NCBI GenBank assembly: GCA_022494885.1
Contig: JAGVSM010004972.1
Location: 186,001-250,000 of the forward strand
From: Micrasema longulum
Taxonomy: Eukaryota; Arthropoda; Insecta; Trichoptera; Brachycentridae
DNA: 64,000 nt
Direction: 5' to 3'
The notes under the pieces were generated by a model, which saw only the letters and a list, made by a program, of their open reading frames with translations, searched no databases and was not told where the DNA came from. Both the position numbers and the translations under genes were made by a program. Position 1 is the stretch's first letter. Every line of letters begins with the position of its first letter. Shown here one piece after another: positions 44,426 through 56,437 of this stretch.

Positions 44426-44740
44426 ACCAAACAAATAAGTTTTCCTGATAATTTTATTTATAATTTTATGTAAATAATTATTTTAGACGTCTTTTTAAAA
44501 ACTCTCGAAGACCAATTTTTAAAAGAATAACTTATTTCTGAAGAAAAATTTACTAAACTATTTATGAATAAACAAGTTGAATTGAAAAAAAAATATGTCC
44601 TAGGTTTACACGATACGTGTCATAAACAAAATTAACCTTAACTAAGTCGCATTAAGAAGTAATATTAAATATAGATTGTTAACATATAAGATTGTTTTAG
44701 TATGTGTACTATTATAATATTTTTATTAGATAAATTATGT

Positions 44741-45155
44741 AGGGGAGCGAAGTATGAAATTGGAAAAATGATGACGAAAGTATGTTAAATGCTGTCGAAA
44801 TGCGATCCCTTAGGCGATTTGTGGTTAAACGATGTATGATAGGTGCACAAATGTCGAGATCCGTGAACTTTGTAAGGCTGAAATATGCATTATCGACAGA
44901 ATCAAGAAAGGGGTGCTGCGTTAGTTTGGACATGTAGAGCGATTGGACAATGAAAGAACGGCTAAAAGGATATACGATGCGAATGTTGATGGATGCAGAA
45001 AACGAGGAAGGCCGAGAAAGACATGGCACGATCAAGTCCATCAAATACTTGAAGATGGACATGTCAAAAGTAGGAATAATCGGCGTGCGTGCATGATAAG
45101 ATGTATGAACGTAGAAGAAGCTAGGTCTGTATGCAAATATATCCTCTCTGCGTAG
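44741..45155 (+). mobile_element. LINE C-terminal relic (RTE-like)
   Basis: Frames on the plus strand give MLNAVEMRSLRRFV, then after a shift CKAEICIIDRIKKGVLR, a stop, FGHVERLDNERTAKRIYD, KRGRPRKTWHDQV. The F-G-H-V-x-R-x-D and R-G-R-P-R-K-T-W motifs are the usual C-terminal signature of a widespread insect non-LTR family. One stop and at least one frameshift are visible. It converges on the minus-strand LINE that starts 40 bases further on. Confidence 0.75.
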
Positions 45156-45196
45156 GGGTCTACGGGGAAGCGGCGTGATAGTTTGTTTCTTCTTCT

Positions 45197-45835
45197 TCAC
45201 GTGTCATGTCGGGTCCCCCCGACGTTGACGATCACTTGGGAAAAAGCTTCTCTATCCCGAGCAGTGCGAAACAGCTCCTCCACAGTTCTAATCCTGGTCC
45301 ATGCTCGGATGTTTTGAAGCCAGGAAAGCTGTTTTCTTCCGACCCCTCTACGTCCCTCGATCTTTGCCTTCATGACAAGCTGAAGTATGGCATATTTATC
45401 ACCTATCAACACATGGCCAAAATATGAAATCTTACGGAGCTTAACAGTGGTGAATAGTTCTCTATCAGTATTGGCTCTACGTAATACTTCATTGTTGGTT
45501 ATCATATCGGTCCAAGATATTCTTAACATTCTACGGTGGATCCACATTTCAAATGCTTCAAGGCGGTTTATAATATTAACTTTTAGAGTCCACGCCTCTA
45601 CACCGTACAGTAAGACAGACCATATATAACATTTGACCATTCGTTGTCTCAGCTTAAGGTTTATATTATAGTCACAAAGAAGATTTTTCATTTTGTCAAA
45701 TCCTGTTCGGGCTGCTTCTATTCTGCATTTTATCTAAATGTCAGGGTCTAGATTTTCTGTGATGATACTGCCTAAGTACTGTTTAACTGTTTCACTCTCT
45801 CAATATTGATACCTTTGAGTTGGAGATTACATTTA
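45197..45835 (-). mobile_element. LINE reverse transcriptase C-terminal relic
   Basis: A 164-codon open frame (45691-45197) reads LRQRMVKCYIWSVLLYGVEA, WTLKVNIINRLEAFEMWIHR, MLRISWTDMITNNEVLRR, VKLRKISYFGHVLIGDKYAI, GRKQLSWLQNIRAWTR. Upstream on the same strand, after shifts, QYLGSIITENLDPD and IKCRIEAARTGFDKMKN continue the palm-thumb region, so the relic extends to about 45835. The motif L-Y-G-x-E-x-W-T-L-K, F-E-M-W and R-R-M-L-R-I-S-W-T is diagnostic of a non-LTR family also present at 59145-59575. No YADD remains. Confidence 0.85.
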
Positions 45836-48555
45836 GATGACTCTCTTGGCTAAAATGTTTTGTTTGTTTGTTTAAATTATGTAGTTTTCACGAGAGACTT
45901 ATATTTAATTTTTACCAATATTGTAATATTTTGAATATGTTATAAAATTTCAAAGAACTGTGAGGATTATAATTATTGAATGAATGAGTAATTAAAAACA
46001 ATGATAAAGGTAAAAAGCGAAACTTTGCTAACTGTACGTAAATCCGCGGTGAATTGTTACGTGGGAATGTGGAGTCCATTGTTTCTATTTACGAGTCAGT
46101 AAGTTACCCGCCAACGCCGACACTGTGCGTTTGAAATTCAACTGGCACCGATGGCGACCTTAAAGCTGCTTTCTGAGAAGCATTTCTTCAGCGGCGACAA
46201 ATGTCAAGGGAGGGATGGGAATGGCGGACCTTTCTCAGCAATACTAAATGAAGGAGTTTTCGCTCCATAATGCCCACGCCTCCCGTCAAACAAATTACAA
46301 CCGGCAAGACAGCGGGCATATCAATATCAATCAGATTAAATCAAATACAACGTGTGACAGTTCGGAATTGACGGCAATTTTGCGAAAGAAATATGCATAT
46401 GTATAGATATCGCTCAGATGAGCGAGATTTATGAAATAGAGAGTAACTTGTTATTGGGGCTTCCTTTCGCAATGTGAGGGTTACCGCGATTCAACCTTTC
46501 GTACATTTTTGAGGTTACGAATTGAAAAAAAGTTTTCGCAATAGACGGGTTTATCTTTTCGCTTATCGATAAAAATACGCGTCGTGACGGTAAGTATGTA
46601 TTTGAACTAAATAATAGTGTTTACGATTCGAGTGGAAAAAAAGTCACGTTTTCCCGAGAATCGGCGAACAAAACGAACGAAAATAAATTCGAAATATCTG
46701 CATAACACATGTTTGGAATATTAAAATCGATAAACTACAAGCGGGCTGTGAATAGTATTGTTTTTACGGTTTTATTCATCCAACGAACTAGAGCGGCGGG
46801 AAAACCGAAATAACTTTATGATTAACGTCATGTTTCATAGGATTAAGACTTCGAGGTTTTAGTCCAGCGGAGCGTCAAATTCTATCAAAAGAAAAAAGGT
46901 AAATAACAAAAGACAAAAGGATGTGTTCGGAGTCTAATAAAAATGGATAGATCCGGTTTACAAACGGTACATACGAGTCCGGCACTTTTTTTTTTCTTTT
47001 CTCTTACATAACACGTTTATTCTCGAGCTTAGTGGAGGTAATGAATGGTTCACAATATTTCTCAATGGCTCTTTACTTTCCACTTCTAATTATTTTTGAC
47101 CTCGTCATAAGTAACAGAGTCTGCTTTCAAATGGCACAAAATCCCACCGTGACTAAATCCCGCGATGTCTGGGTACTCTTTTTGAGACATCATTTCAATA
47201 AATCTCTGGTGATTTATTTGCTTGTCAATATAAATTATTCGCTACATTAATAAATTTTCGTAAATGCACATATTCGTATTCGACAAATCGGTTAAACCTA
47301 AGCAAAGAAGTAAGGCGGTGTTTAAACCGAATACTCATATTGAACTTTTGAACAATAGTTTTTATCAAAATAAGGCTCGGTTTGTACTTAGTACTCAAAT
47401 TAGAATTTGATCAGAAGTAAAAAAAGGCCATAAAACTTTCTCACATTGAGAACTAAGTATGACGCGAAGGTTTATAAATCAATACTACACGCTATTATCC
47501 CTGATTCAAATTCAAAATAATTATAACTCATTGGTAAAAATGGCCATTAAACAACTTCGAATGATTTAAATTAGAAAGTATTAAGAAATACCTACTTATT
47601 TTAGAGCAGGATAAAAATAATAAAAAGCCCAACCTTGCGATAATTTTATAAAACATGTTTAGACATGAATTTAATTCAGAGCTAGACATACATGCGCATT
47701 TTTAAATGTCGCCTTCAATATTGAGATACATAGAAAAAAACATTTACAATAAATATGGAGTAAGAGACACGTTATTTTTTTTTTGTAATATGTACCTTTG
47801 TATAAATAAAAAATGAACAAAACATCTCTCAGAATTGTTTGAGTAATACGGTATTTAAAAAAATATATATAGACACGTCAGATGAGTTCCCGAACATGAA
47901 AAGTACTAAAACAGAAATAAATAGTTGACTCAAAGAATTTGTGAATATGATACTAAGATAAAAATACAAAATAATTATCATATCGGATAAATCGTAAATC
48001 GGAGACGAGAGTAATTATTATTTAATAATTGACTATATTCATAATTAATATTATTTAATTAATAAGGATGTCTTTTTTCTTTTGTGTTAAGTTAAAGATT
48101 TTAACATTTATTTTTTATCTATTATATATTTTTTTTTGCATTTAACAATAGGTATACATAAGTAACGAATACAAAAAAAACCCACTAAGGCAGGGCCTGT
48201 GTGTGGGTATAGGTTTTATTTTAAATTTAAATAAAGGCTACTCGAAGAATACGATACACCTCAAAAAATAAGTGCTTATATTAGAACACAATATTTGTCA
48301 ATAAAAATGAGAAAATTATAATAAAAGTATACGATATTCGATAAAAAAAATGCTATTTAAATCTGATTTTTGTATCCATAATTTCAACAAAAATTTTAAT
48401 CGAATCAAATTCAAATTATCAATCTCTATCAAGATCAAGCGTTAACGACCACCATTCCTACCAAGTTCAGGTATTATAACCTGTCTTCATCTGTAAAATT
48501 AGACCTGTACTTCATCAATAAACAAGTTAATTTATTATCCCAACATTTTGGATGA
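45836..48555. other. Unique-looking DNA with GC-richer islands
   Basis: No coding or repeat feature was recognised. The segment 46030-46900 is GC-richer than its surroundings (for example CCGCCAACGCCGACACTG, CCTCCCGTCAAAC) and lacks partners in the window. The frame at 47032-47250 has no domain. Confidence 0.4.
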
Positions 48556-48558
48556 ATT

Positions 48559-48744
48559 TTGGAGCGCATAAAATTATATGCACCGGGCAAAAGAGCTAGG
48601 CAACACATACCATTTATTCTTTGTGAATGCAGGACTCATTTACCGTTGACGATGCCTGTAGGGAGAACGATTGGTCTGTTGAACAGCCTACCGGGAGAGG
48701 TGATTCTTTTCCATGCAGAAATTACCAGTTTTAGACAGTGTTAG
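48559..48744 (+). mobile_element. LINE C-terminal tail relic
   Basis: The plus-strand frame reads IKLYAPGKRARQHIPFILCE, CRTHLPLTMPVGRTIGLLNS and EITSFRQC. A-P-x-x-x-x-R-x-x-x-P-F, R-T and P-x-x-R-x-x-x-L-N-x-L followed by an F-R helix match the tail domain of CR1/jockey-like LINEs. Nothing upstream continues it, so it is a heavily truncated copy. Confidence 0.55.
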
Positions 48745-49205
48745 TAATTAGGATTTTTAAAAGTACACGTCTTTGGACCCATATTTTAAACATTTCTATC
48801 CTAATAGCATGGCTACTTTGAACCTTTTATTTTCCGTCATTTTAAGTAAACGCTGCTCATTCTGGTTGATGGAGGTTAAAATACAATGTATTTTGTAATG
48901 ACTAAAGAAAATACTTAATCTAAGTCTTCCATTATTTATATGCAGTTGCCTTCAGGATACCGGAGGGCGGTTTTACAAAGCAATACTAAGAAATTATACG
49001 TTTGTTGTTTCGACACAATGCGTATTCACCATACACGAAAATATCACGAGATGTCTGATAACCTTTAAGTAGTAATAATTGTCACATTTAGAACTTCAAT
49101 TCAAATGGCAGTTACCAATCGACAAAAAAACAATTAATTTTTGTGTCACAATCATTGGACATGAAATTTTGGGCCAAGTCGTCGAAGCGAGGACGGTAAA
49201 ACAAA
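48745..49205. other. No gene seen
   Basis: Possible 3' UTR of the LINE tail before it; no independent feature recognised. Confidence 0.3.
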
Positions 49206-49430
49206 AGCATCATCATCATCGTCATTCCCTTTCCTGTCCCATTCCCACTTTTGTTACATAAAGGTAAGATGAACAGTCTTACGCTTCAGGTACCAGTCCA
49301 GGGACTATGAAATATTCTGGTGTGAAATCACACTTTTAAATCAATATTTCATATCAACCATGTCGAGAATTGAATCCGAGACCTTTCGCATGGTAGGCAA
49401 ACGCGCTGACCTTTCAAACGAGGCCGACTA
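49206..49430 (-). mobile_element. S1 SINE, complete
   Basis: On the minus strand: head GTCGGCCTCGTTTGAAAGG, GCGTTTGCCTACCATGCG, B box in CTCGGATTCAATTCTCG (degraded), body ATGAAATATTGATTTAAAAG, GGACTGGTACCTGAAGCG, AGACTGTTCATCTTACC, tail GGGAAAGGGAATGACG and a GATGATGATGATG run. All segments are in order, giving a family length near 225 bases. Confidence 0.75.
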
Positions 49431-51923
49431 ACAAACCAACTACGTGCATTAATTAGCATAATGTGATACGATAACTAAATTATATAAAAGTTTTCACCTC
49501 TGAATTCGAGCAAAAATAAATCAGGTTCTAAGTCCCAAAATATTAAATATATTACCCACACATTGCAAAACCATGACCAGAATTCAATTAAATAAATTTG
49601 TGAAAAATTGGATAATGAATTTAGGTAGAAAAAAATCAAAAAAATTATTCAAAAACACTCTTAAATAATAAACGGTATAACTAAATATTGTATAACTGTA
49701 TAATAAATCAACTAGTAGGTAGTAATATTATTGTTTATTTTTGCATAAAAATGTCTGTCTTAAACCAGGTTGTACCTAGTTAGGTAGACTAGACATTATC
49801 CAGAGAAATCTATTACCGAAGTATGTTTGTAGTAGATAAAGAAATGGGTTCTTTTGTTAATAAACCATGATTATTATTATGATTAGAATTCTCGCAAATA
49901 AAAAGCGTGTAGAGTAATGAGAGTAATGAGAGGAGATAAATATACAAAACGAGCATTTTTATTGATTATTTTTACGCGAGTTTTTGTAGCTTAAATTACA
50001 ATTTAAGCTATTGCTTTTTTATCGTGTTCGGTTGAAATTGAATTGATACATCCAGTTTCGTAAGTATACAGGTCGAGAAGACGAAGACACGAGCTGACAC
50101 TTGTAATACGAAATCAATAGAATTTGAGTAAATCAGTATCCGCCAGTCAACTCGACCAGTTTTTCTGGTGTCGCGTGGGCAAGGCGCGAAACCGGCATCC
50201 TGGCAGAAAAAAACAGAAACTGGCCAATCGCACGCGGAGTAATAATGATAATTATTCAAATGTCAAAAACGTTCGGGTTCAATGTTCTAGAATGTTCGGC
50301 TGTGCCGCTATGTGGCTAGGGAGGGCGTGGATTATCATAGCGGAATATACGAATTAGCAAACCCGATACGCAATACGCCCGTTTTTTCTCTGTCTTACTG
50401 TACTTGTACAAGATAACTGATTAAGTAACGATTTCTGCAGAGTTTTTTTTAACAATGTTTTGAATAAACACCGCAACAAGTACTTACCAGTGTTTACGAG
50501 ATCGTTTCATTGTGATGTTTTTACTAACTACGTTACACTGTAGAGATTTTTTTACACCTTATATCAATAAGGAAAAACTTATTTTTTAGGTACAAATATA
50601 AGATTTAAGAGTCACCGTTTATTAATGATTGATGAATAAGTGTTTTTGGATACACCCGTATTGATTTAGTTTCTTCTGACGTTTCGACCAATTTTACTTT
50701 AAAGATGGCTATTTAGTGGTGATTTAAAGTCAGAATGATTCGCCCAAAAGACGTTTATTTATGCGTTTATGAGATCATTATTTAAAGAAAGTATTAGGCC
50801 GCAATTTAACACATAAATAATAAAAAAACAGGTACCTACGTTGAAATTTATACACACTAATCAAATAATTTTGTTTTATCTTCAGATATACAGTTTAATA
50901 ACAAATTATTTTCCCATTTTCTAAAATATTAGTTTCAGATATTAATTTAGTAAAATAAACAAACAAATTTGTAATGATCTCGAATAGAGATGAAAATAAT
51001 AGAATGAATCATTGATTTCTGATATTCCATAAATAATAGAGATGGACATTTCGGTTACTGTAGCTTCCAGTCTCTCTGGGTGGGGGAGGGTCTCCACAGA
51101 ATTCGGACGAAAGTTAGTTAGTATCTTCAAAATGCATGAATCTATGGGATAGGAGGTGGCCACAGATTTAACAAGATCTGCTGGGCACTACTCCGCCCTC
51201 TGATTTCGTTTAACCGATCAAATATTTTTAAGAAGTTACTAACTTTTACATGTGATATAATTTAGCAGTAAACTTTCTAAATAATTCGAATGAATTGCTG
51301 CGTTTGGACTTTCATTTTTCACTTAGGTCATTTAAAATGAACCCTACAAATTTCTGACTAGACGTTTAATAGATTTGGAAATTAATATTTACAATACGTA
51401 AATCCGATATTTTCTCTACTTATTCTTTAACAAAAATGTAAAATCTTGAGCTCAATACGTGCTTTGAATATATAAGTGTTTGGTTAGAAAAAAAAAAATT
51501 GCCATCGAATAAAATGACATTTTTAAATACCACCGTCTTGTGATAGTTGTGTCTAGTCAGAATACGCTAAATATATTACATATATACGTTATTTTTTGCA
51601 GTTTAATTCACAAATGACCTTTTAAAAATATGAAAAAGAGATTTCCTTTCACCACCTAACGAGTTGTGTGCATTGACATTTAAAGCATCATCGATGTATA
51701 TACTTGTAAAGATAAATAATAATAAAAACGGTGAATATTTATACGTTCTGATTAATAATGATTTGTACGATTACTTACATTTACAATAAACTAATTAAGT
51801 TTAAGTAGAATTAGTAAGCTTTACTAATTTTTATCAGCACATCAACTCAAAGTCAGCAATTTGTCTTTAAACCGACTATTTGTTATGTTATATCTATCTA
51901 TTTATGGAAAAAAGGTATCTCCA
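49431..51923. other. No gene; GC-richer islands
   Basis: AT-rich with a GC-richer unique-looking stretch at 50010-50400 (GTCGCGTGGGCAAGGCGCG, TGGCTAGGGAGGGCGTGG) and a smaller one at 51060-51190. No frame shows a recognisable domain. Confidence 0.4.
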
Positions 51924-52070
51924 GGCTTATTCTGTCACAATTTCGTTTCGTAAGTTCGTTCATTCGTTATATATATCTCACTCTAACGCAATCAAAATCA
52001 TATTTCGCCCCCGTTTCCTCTCATACGATACGAATGAATTTACGAAACGAATAACTTTCAGAATAATGCC
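51924..52070. mobile_element. 150-bp palindromic MITE, copy 2
   Basis: GGCTTATTCTG and TTTCGTTTCGTAAGTTCG on the left mirror TTTACGAAACGAATAAC and GAATAATGCC on the right. It matches 3750-3900 across its length, including the TCATATTTCGC interior. Confidence 0.65.
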
Positions 52071-53896
52071 ACTGCTTTAGGATAAGCATTGGTGGAATAT
52101 GAAGAGATAGAATAAGCGGCTTCCTTACTTTTGAAAAACGGACAAAAATGTGAACATTTTTGAGGTAGTAAAGGTAATTAAATATTTCTAATTCCGTTCG
52201 TTTTAGCTCATTTGAATCGAGCCTGTTGTTCATCTGGTAAATCTGTTGGGCATCAATGAGTACCTAATTAAAACGTAAGGTTGGAAAACTACCCTAGCAA
52301 AACGAAGAAAAATGTAGTGGCATTGAATTAATTGCTCGAATTACAAAAATGTCTACGGTAATGCACACATATAAAATCCACAAAAATAACGTGGAATTGA
52401 ATTTAGAATGAATAAAATTTGCTGACTTAAAAATATGTAGGTGACTACGCAAAAAATGCATGAACAGAATCTGTTGCGAAATAATTATACTATAAGTAAT
52501 TCTAAGAATATTAATACTAATTCAAAACTTTTTAAATGTATGCGTGTTATTAATTGGACCATTCAAACTCGAACGGATAAAATAATTGCAAAGTAGTATT
52601 GCTTTCTCTGCGCAAAAACCACGTGTTGGCTTAGCCAATATTGCGATAATTTATCAGGTATTTCAGTGCGTTTACCGGTGACGAAATCATGCGGGGCGTT
52701 GTCTTTCCACGGTTTGATAATGTCGTCAACACGAGTTCTCGCCACTATAATACAATAATAACTCGGTGGATAATGTATGTAGTATGTAGTGCAGCTTCAA
52801 GGTAAAATGCTCACGAATTTCACCGCCCGCCGCCTGACCGCTATTCAGGACAAACCAACCTAGTTGGACAATCGCGGTTCCATTGTGGTCATTCTGGTTT
52901 GTGGCTCTCTGATCCCCCCACGCACATCACACACGCACCCCATCAATTTTAAATTCTCTTCAAATTTCGCGAAATTCATCGCTGATCAATAATCGACAAT
53001 CGAACTAGTTTTTGCTTTGCCTCGAATTTTACTAATCCAGAGATTGACTCTGAGTAAGCAAATTCTTTCTCGCTGCATGTTGTGAGAGAAAAATTGAGCG
53101 TTTTTGGCTTCAATTCCTCGGAAGAAAATAAACGTTCGAGGTATTTTTATGTATGCATTTGTTTTATGGGCGAAGTTATAAAATAAATTCTACTTATACA
53201 ATATGCCTTACTACACCGTATAAACATCGACGTGTATTATCAGTGCAAGTAAAATAATTTTAAGAATGACAATATCCAAAACGTACATGAAAACCTGATA
53301 GAATATAACAGAAGTCGTAAAGATATTTTTGAGGGACATTTATTTAAATCGAAACGACCAACCTCAACTACTTTATTTAATCTGGACCTTCATTACCCTC
53401 ATAAGAATATAATTATTTTTTTTGTTCGGTGAGGAATAATTCCGCAACAGTTTTGACTTTTTTTAATTGAAAAATTATTAATGAGATATGATAAACAAAA
53501 GCTAGTAGCGATGGAAAATTTCCAAGCCTTTTTCAAGAGCAAATATATTTATGAATATGTATTTATTCACCGGATTCTTAGTTACCTACGCATTTAGAGG
53601 TCAACGGACTATCTCAAGATGTAAACATTGAAGAATCTGATTCACTCGCCAAATATTCGAGGTACGTCGTGGTAATCAATTAGCGACTTTATTAGAAAAC
53701 GTCAACTTTGTGGCAATGCTCACCATTATTGGTTATTAGTCAAACCAATTGTGCAATCCGCCGACGCAGACGCTTCCTTTGCAATTTTATTATCTAACCA
53801 GCTGATAAAATTATGTCAAAAATATGAAAACGTAATGTCCATATTCTCGAGAGTATTTACAAAATACCGTGCTTAAAAACCAAGATAAATTTTGTG
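52071..53896. other. No gene; GC-richer island
   Basis: The stretch at 52790-53130 is GC-richer (TTTCACCGCCCGCCGCCTG, GATCCCCCCACGCACATC) and unique in the window. No ORF of note. Confidence 0.4.
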
Positions 53897-54105
53897 AAGC
53901 CAACAGATGGAAGAGTTAGAGAAATGTAAAATGATTAAACATAGGCGGAATGGTGAATGTTACATAGTGTGTAAAGCAGCCACTTAAACTAGCCAATAAC
54001 AGGTCATAAATAGCGTTAATGCCTAGAGTTCTATATTACCTTCTCAAAAATATTTTTCTCTGTGATACAACCAATTTGAATCTAAAAGACTCCCAAGGGA
54101 CATTG
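53897..54105 (-). repeat. RB repeat copy, diverged
   Basis: Blocks CAACAGATGGAAGAGTTAG, GGCGGAATGGTGAATGTTA, AACTAGCCAATAACAGGTC and TTCTATATTACCTTCTC in the same order as other minus-strand RB copies, with more substitutions. Confidence 0.6.
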
Positions 54106-54179
54106 TTGTTAAAATATTATTTTTATATCGAAGAGTTATAATTACATTACAATTGTACAATCTTTGTTACAATATGATA

Positions 54180-54543
54180 TGAAACCCTCTTAAAATAGTA
54201 CACAGATTAATTATTAAAGTAAATTTCAAGAAACCCTCAACATTCAATACGGAAAGTCTAAATAAAATATTTAAGGTTTATGTAGTAGACACTCTTCATA
54301 AAATAAATTCTATAATACATATATATAAAAAAGAAAAATAAAAGAATTGAAATTAATAAGTCACTCAGATACCAACATAATATTAAAATTCCCAAATTCC
54401 ATACAAGTCATGGTCAAAATAGCTTTGTATTCAAAGGTGTAAAAAATTATAATAATCTTCCTAATGAACTAAAAACTATTAAAAATAATATATCAATAAA
54501 TAAATTTAAAGTTTATTTGAAGAAATTTTTTGAACTCGTGTAA
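54180..54543 (+). mobile_element. LINE C-terminal relic
   Basis: Plus-strand frames give NPLKIVHRLIIKVNFKKP, FNTESLNKIFKVYVVDTLHK, then KSLRYQHNIKIPKFHTSHGQ, NSFVFKGVKNYNNLPNELK and KFKVYLKKFFELV followed by a stop. The G-Q-N-S-F-x-F-K-G-x-x-x-Y-N-x-L-P signature with a final F-K-x-Y-L-K-K helix is the LINE tail domain. One frame break separates the two parts. The 3' UTR ends near 54670 with ATAAATAAACAAC. Confidence 0.75.
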
Positions 54544-54670
54544 AAACAACATTAAATTTTAATTAGTATGAATGTATTATTGTTTTTTCTTTATATATCC
54601 TAAGTTTTTCTTTTTCTTTTCATGTACTCGTATTTAAAATTATATAAACTCTTATAAATAAACAACTAAA

Positions 54671-55289
54671 ACAGTGTAAGTCACTCTCCAAGCACAAGAG
54701 TTGGTCTCTTTTTTTGGAGATATACAGTGATAACATTTACTAGATGTGTAAATGTAGATATGTTTAGAATTTTTCAAAAACATGTACTTTTTATGAAATT
54801 TATGAATAATAAAAAAAAACAGCATTTAAAGCAAACAGAATGTTAAAAAACTCTTTTAATAAGGTTGTAACAATGATTTTATTTTTTTTTAAATTACTCG
54901 TTCGCAATTATTATATCGTTATGCAAATCAGTAAACATTAAAGTCGGAATAACTTTTTATGTTAAATTAAATGCCATCTTGAATTCCCACAGTAGGAAAA
55001 CATAAAATTTCAAAATAATGTATCGGTTCAACGCACGTTATGTCACGTCAGTCAGTGCAGAATTAAATTAAAAGACCACAGTTCTTTCTATACATCAAAC
55101 TCTGAATTGTATTCAAAGGTTACTTGCGAAATGAAAGTAGAATTGAATATAAGTTCTCATTGAAGAATCTAAACATGCTTATTATATAATTTACTTTTTT
55201 TCTAAGGTACTGAATTAACATAAGAAGTACTTAATAAAATTCACATTTTTTGATAAATTTAAAAAAAAAGATGTGTGAGATATTATTAA
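54671..55289. other. No gene seen
   Basis: AT-rich, nothing recognised. Confidence 0.4.
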
Positions 55290-55376
55290 TATTTAAAGCA
55301 TAAACTTTGTGGTTAAGCATTTTAATAAATGTTATTAAACATCTGTATATAACCACTTACTGACTTTTCTGTGTCT

Positions 55377-55414
55377 ACCGGTATCGAGACGTACCCGTCT
55401 CTTCGTCAGGACAC
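55377..55414 (-). ncRNA. Hammerhead-ribozyme-like motif with strong stems
   Basis: On the minus strand: stem I GTGTC, core CTGACGA, an extra A, stem II GAGACG-GGTA-CGTCTC (perfect six pairs), GATAC, CG, GGTA and stem I return GACAC (perfect five pairs). The one departure from consensus is GATAC where GAAAC is expected, which should impair cleavage in this copy. The sister copy at 42061 has GAAAC but a mutated first core base, so neither is consensus. Confidence 0.55.
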
Positions 55415-55623
55415 CAATTAAACCAACATGTAAACCAACATGCAAAACCCACTATGCACCTTCACCATAGTTGTTGCACAAAAATATAAAACCAACACAT
55501 GCACTGATTAGGACAAACATGCACTGATTAAATTATAAAAATATTTTTTTTTTTGAGAATTGATGAAAAAAGTAGCGGGGGTGGAGGGGGGGGGTAACTT
55601 TAATAGGTTTAATAGGGTGACTA

Positions 55624-55975
55624 TTACAGTGGAACATCGTATAAAGGACTATATTGGAAGTTTGTTTGATTATTGGTCAAAGGAACATTATTTTTTAAAG
55701 CTGTCCTAATGTGAAATATTTCCATATTATTTACTTTCAACCCTTTATTATTTGTATGTAAGATTCCAACTCCTGTATTTTTTATTAAAGTCATGATTTA
55801 AATTGATAAGGTGATCTGCGGTTTCAGAGAAATTATTATTATGAAGACACCTCATATGTTCTTTAACACGAATATCAAAATTTCTTGATGTTCTTCCAAC
55901 GTAAACCGAAGTGGTTATGTACAAATATTTAATAACATTTATTGATATGTAAGATATTTTAGAGATTTCTGGCAT
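55624..55975 (-). pseudogene. PLE GIY-YIG endonuclease domain, frameshifted
   Basis: The minus-strand frame reads TTSVYVGRTSRNFDIRVKEH, then NNFSETADHLINLNHDFN; after a one-base shift near 55795 it continues NTGVGILHTNNKGLKVNNME, IFHIRTALKNN, and ends YSPLYDVPL before a stop. VYVG-R-T corresponds to the YIG-plus-arginine part of the GIY-YIG nuclease, and H-L-x-x-x-x-H-x-F with L-H-x-x-x-K-G to the PLE-specific second half. The first GIY strand is degenerate and a stop lies just upstream, so only the C-terminal domain survives. Closest relation in the window is 35294-35539. Confidence 0.75.
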
Positions 55976-56286
55976 GTACTAATTAAAATGTTTTGAGTTA
56001 TTATGACATTTGCTTCAGTAATTGGCGCTATGAAGCTGATATAGCATTGAATGCTAACGGCGTATAGCATAGTACCCCAAACCCTTCCATGTCCGCTCCC
56101 TAGTTGGAGCATATGGTGTCCACGAAGATGGCGTGCACTCTAACATCCCAAAAGTATGTTATCAGTACTAGGATACTTGTGAATATCTAAAAAAAAACTA
56201 TGTCTAGGTTTTGAACACTTTGGAACATGGCGATAAAAAGTTCTAAGTATTTTTAAATTATGCACACTAAAACTGAATTATGAATT
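55976..56286. other. No gene seen
   Basis: Unique-looking, slightly GC-richer (TTCCATGTCCGCTCCC); nothing recognised. Confidence 0.35.
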
Positions 56287-56437
56287 ATGACAGGTCCTAA
56301 GCCCCATAAATGCTTAGGCTCCCATACTTCCTTCTTTAAACTGTTTCCCTCTCTGCGCAAAATATTTGAATCTTAAAAATGCTGGGGAGTGAAATTGCAC
56401 TGTCTTTAAACATTTGAACATAGTCAACAAATTGTCA
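56287..56437 (-). repeat. RB repeat copy, diverged
   Basis: Blocks TGACAGGTCCTAAGCCCC, ATAAATGCTTAGGCTCCC, TTTCCCTCTCTGCGC and CATTTGAACATAGTCAAC follow the RB order with many changes. Confidence 0.55.

Larger units (their letters stand above)
55290..55975 (-). mobile_element. PLE 3' part: GIY-YIG domain and hammerhead-like end
   Basis: Read on the minus strand, a GIY-YIG domain (55975-55624) is followed by about 210 bases of spacer, a hammerhead-like motif at 55377-55414 and the terminal block GTAAGTGGTTATATACAG, ATTAAAATGCTTAACCAC, AAAGTTTATGCTTTAAA. The same terminal block occurs at 41985-42262 and in short form at 35068-35100 and 61095-61185, showing a family of dispersed copies. A G-rich run (GGTGGAGGGGGGGGG) at 55580-55595 lies in the spacer. 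The reverse transcriptase is absent. Confidence 0.75.

Noticed and set aside
44712..45200. 162-codon minus-strand host gene
   Set aside because: It lies opposite a LINE C-terminus with FGHVER and RGRPRKTW motifs; the minus frame has no domain.
48000..48070. CRISPR-like or satellite array in AT-rich runs
   Set aside because: Only simple AT-rich low complexity; no regular spacing or conserved unit.
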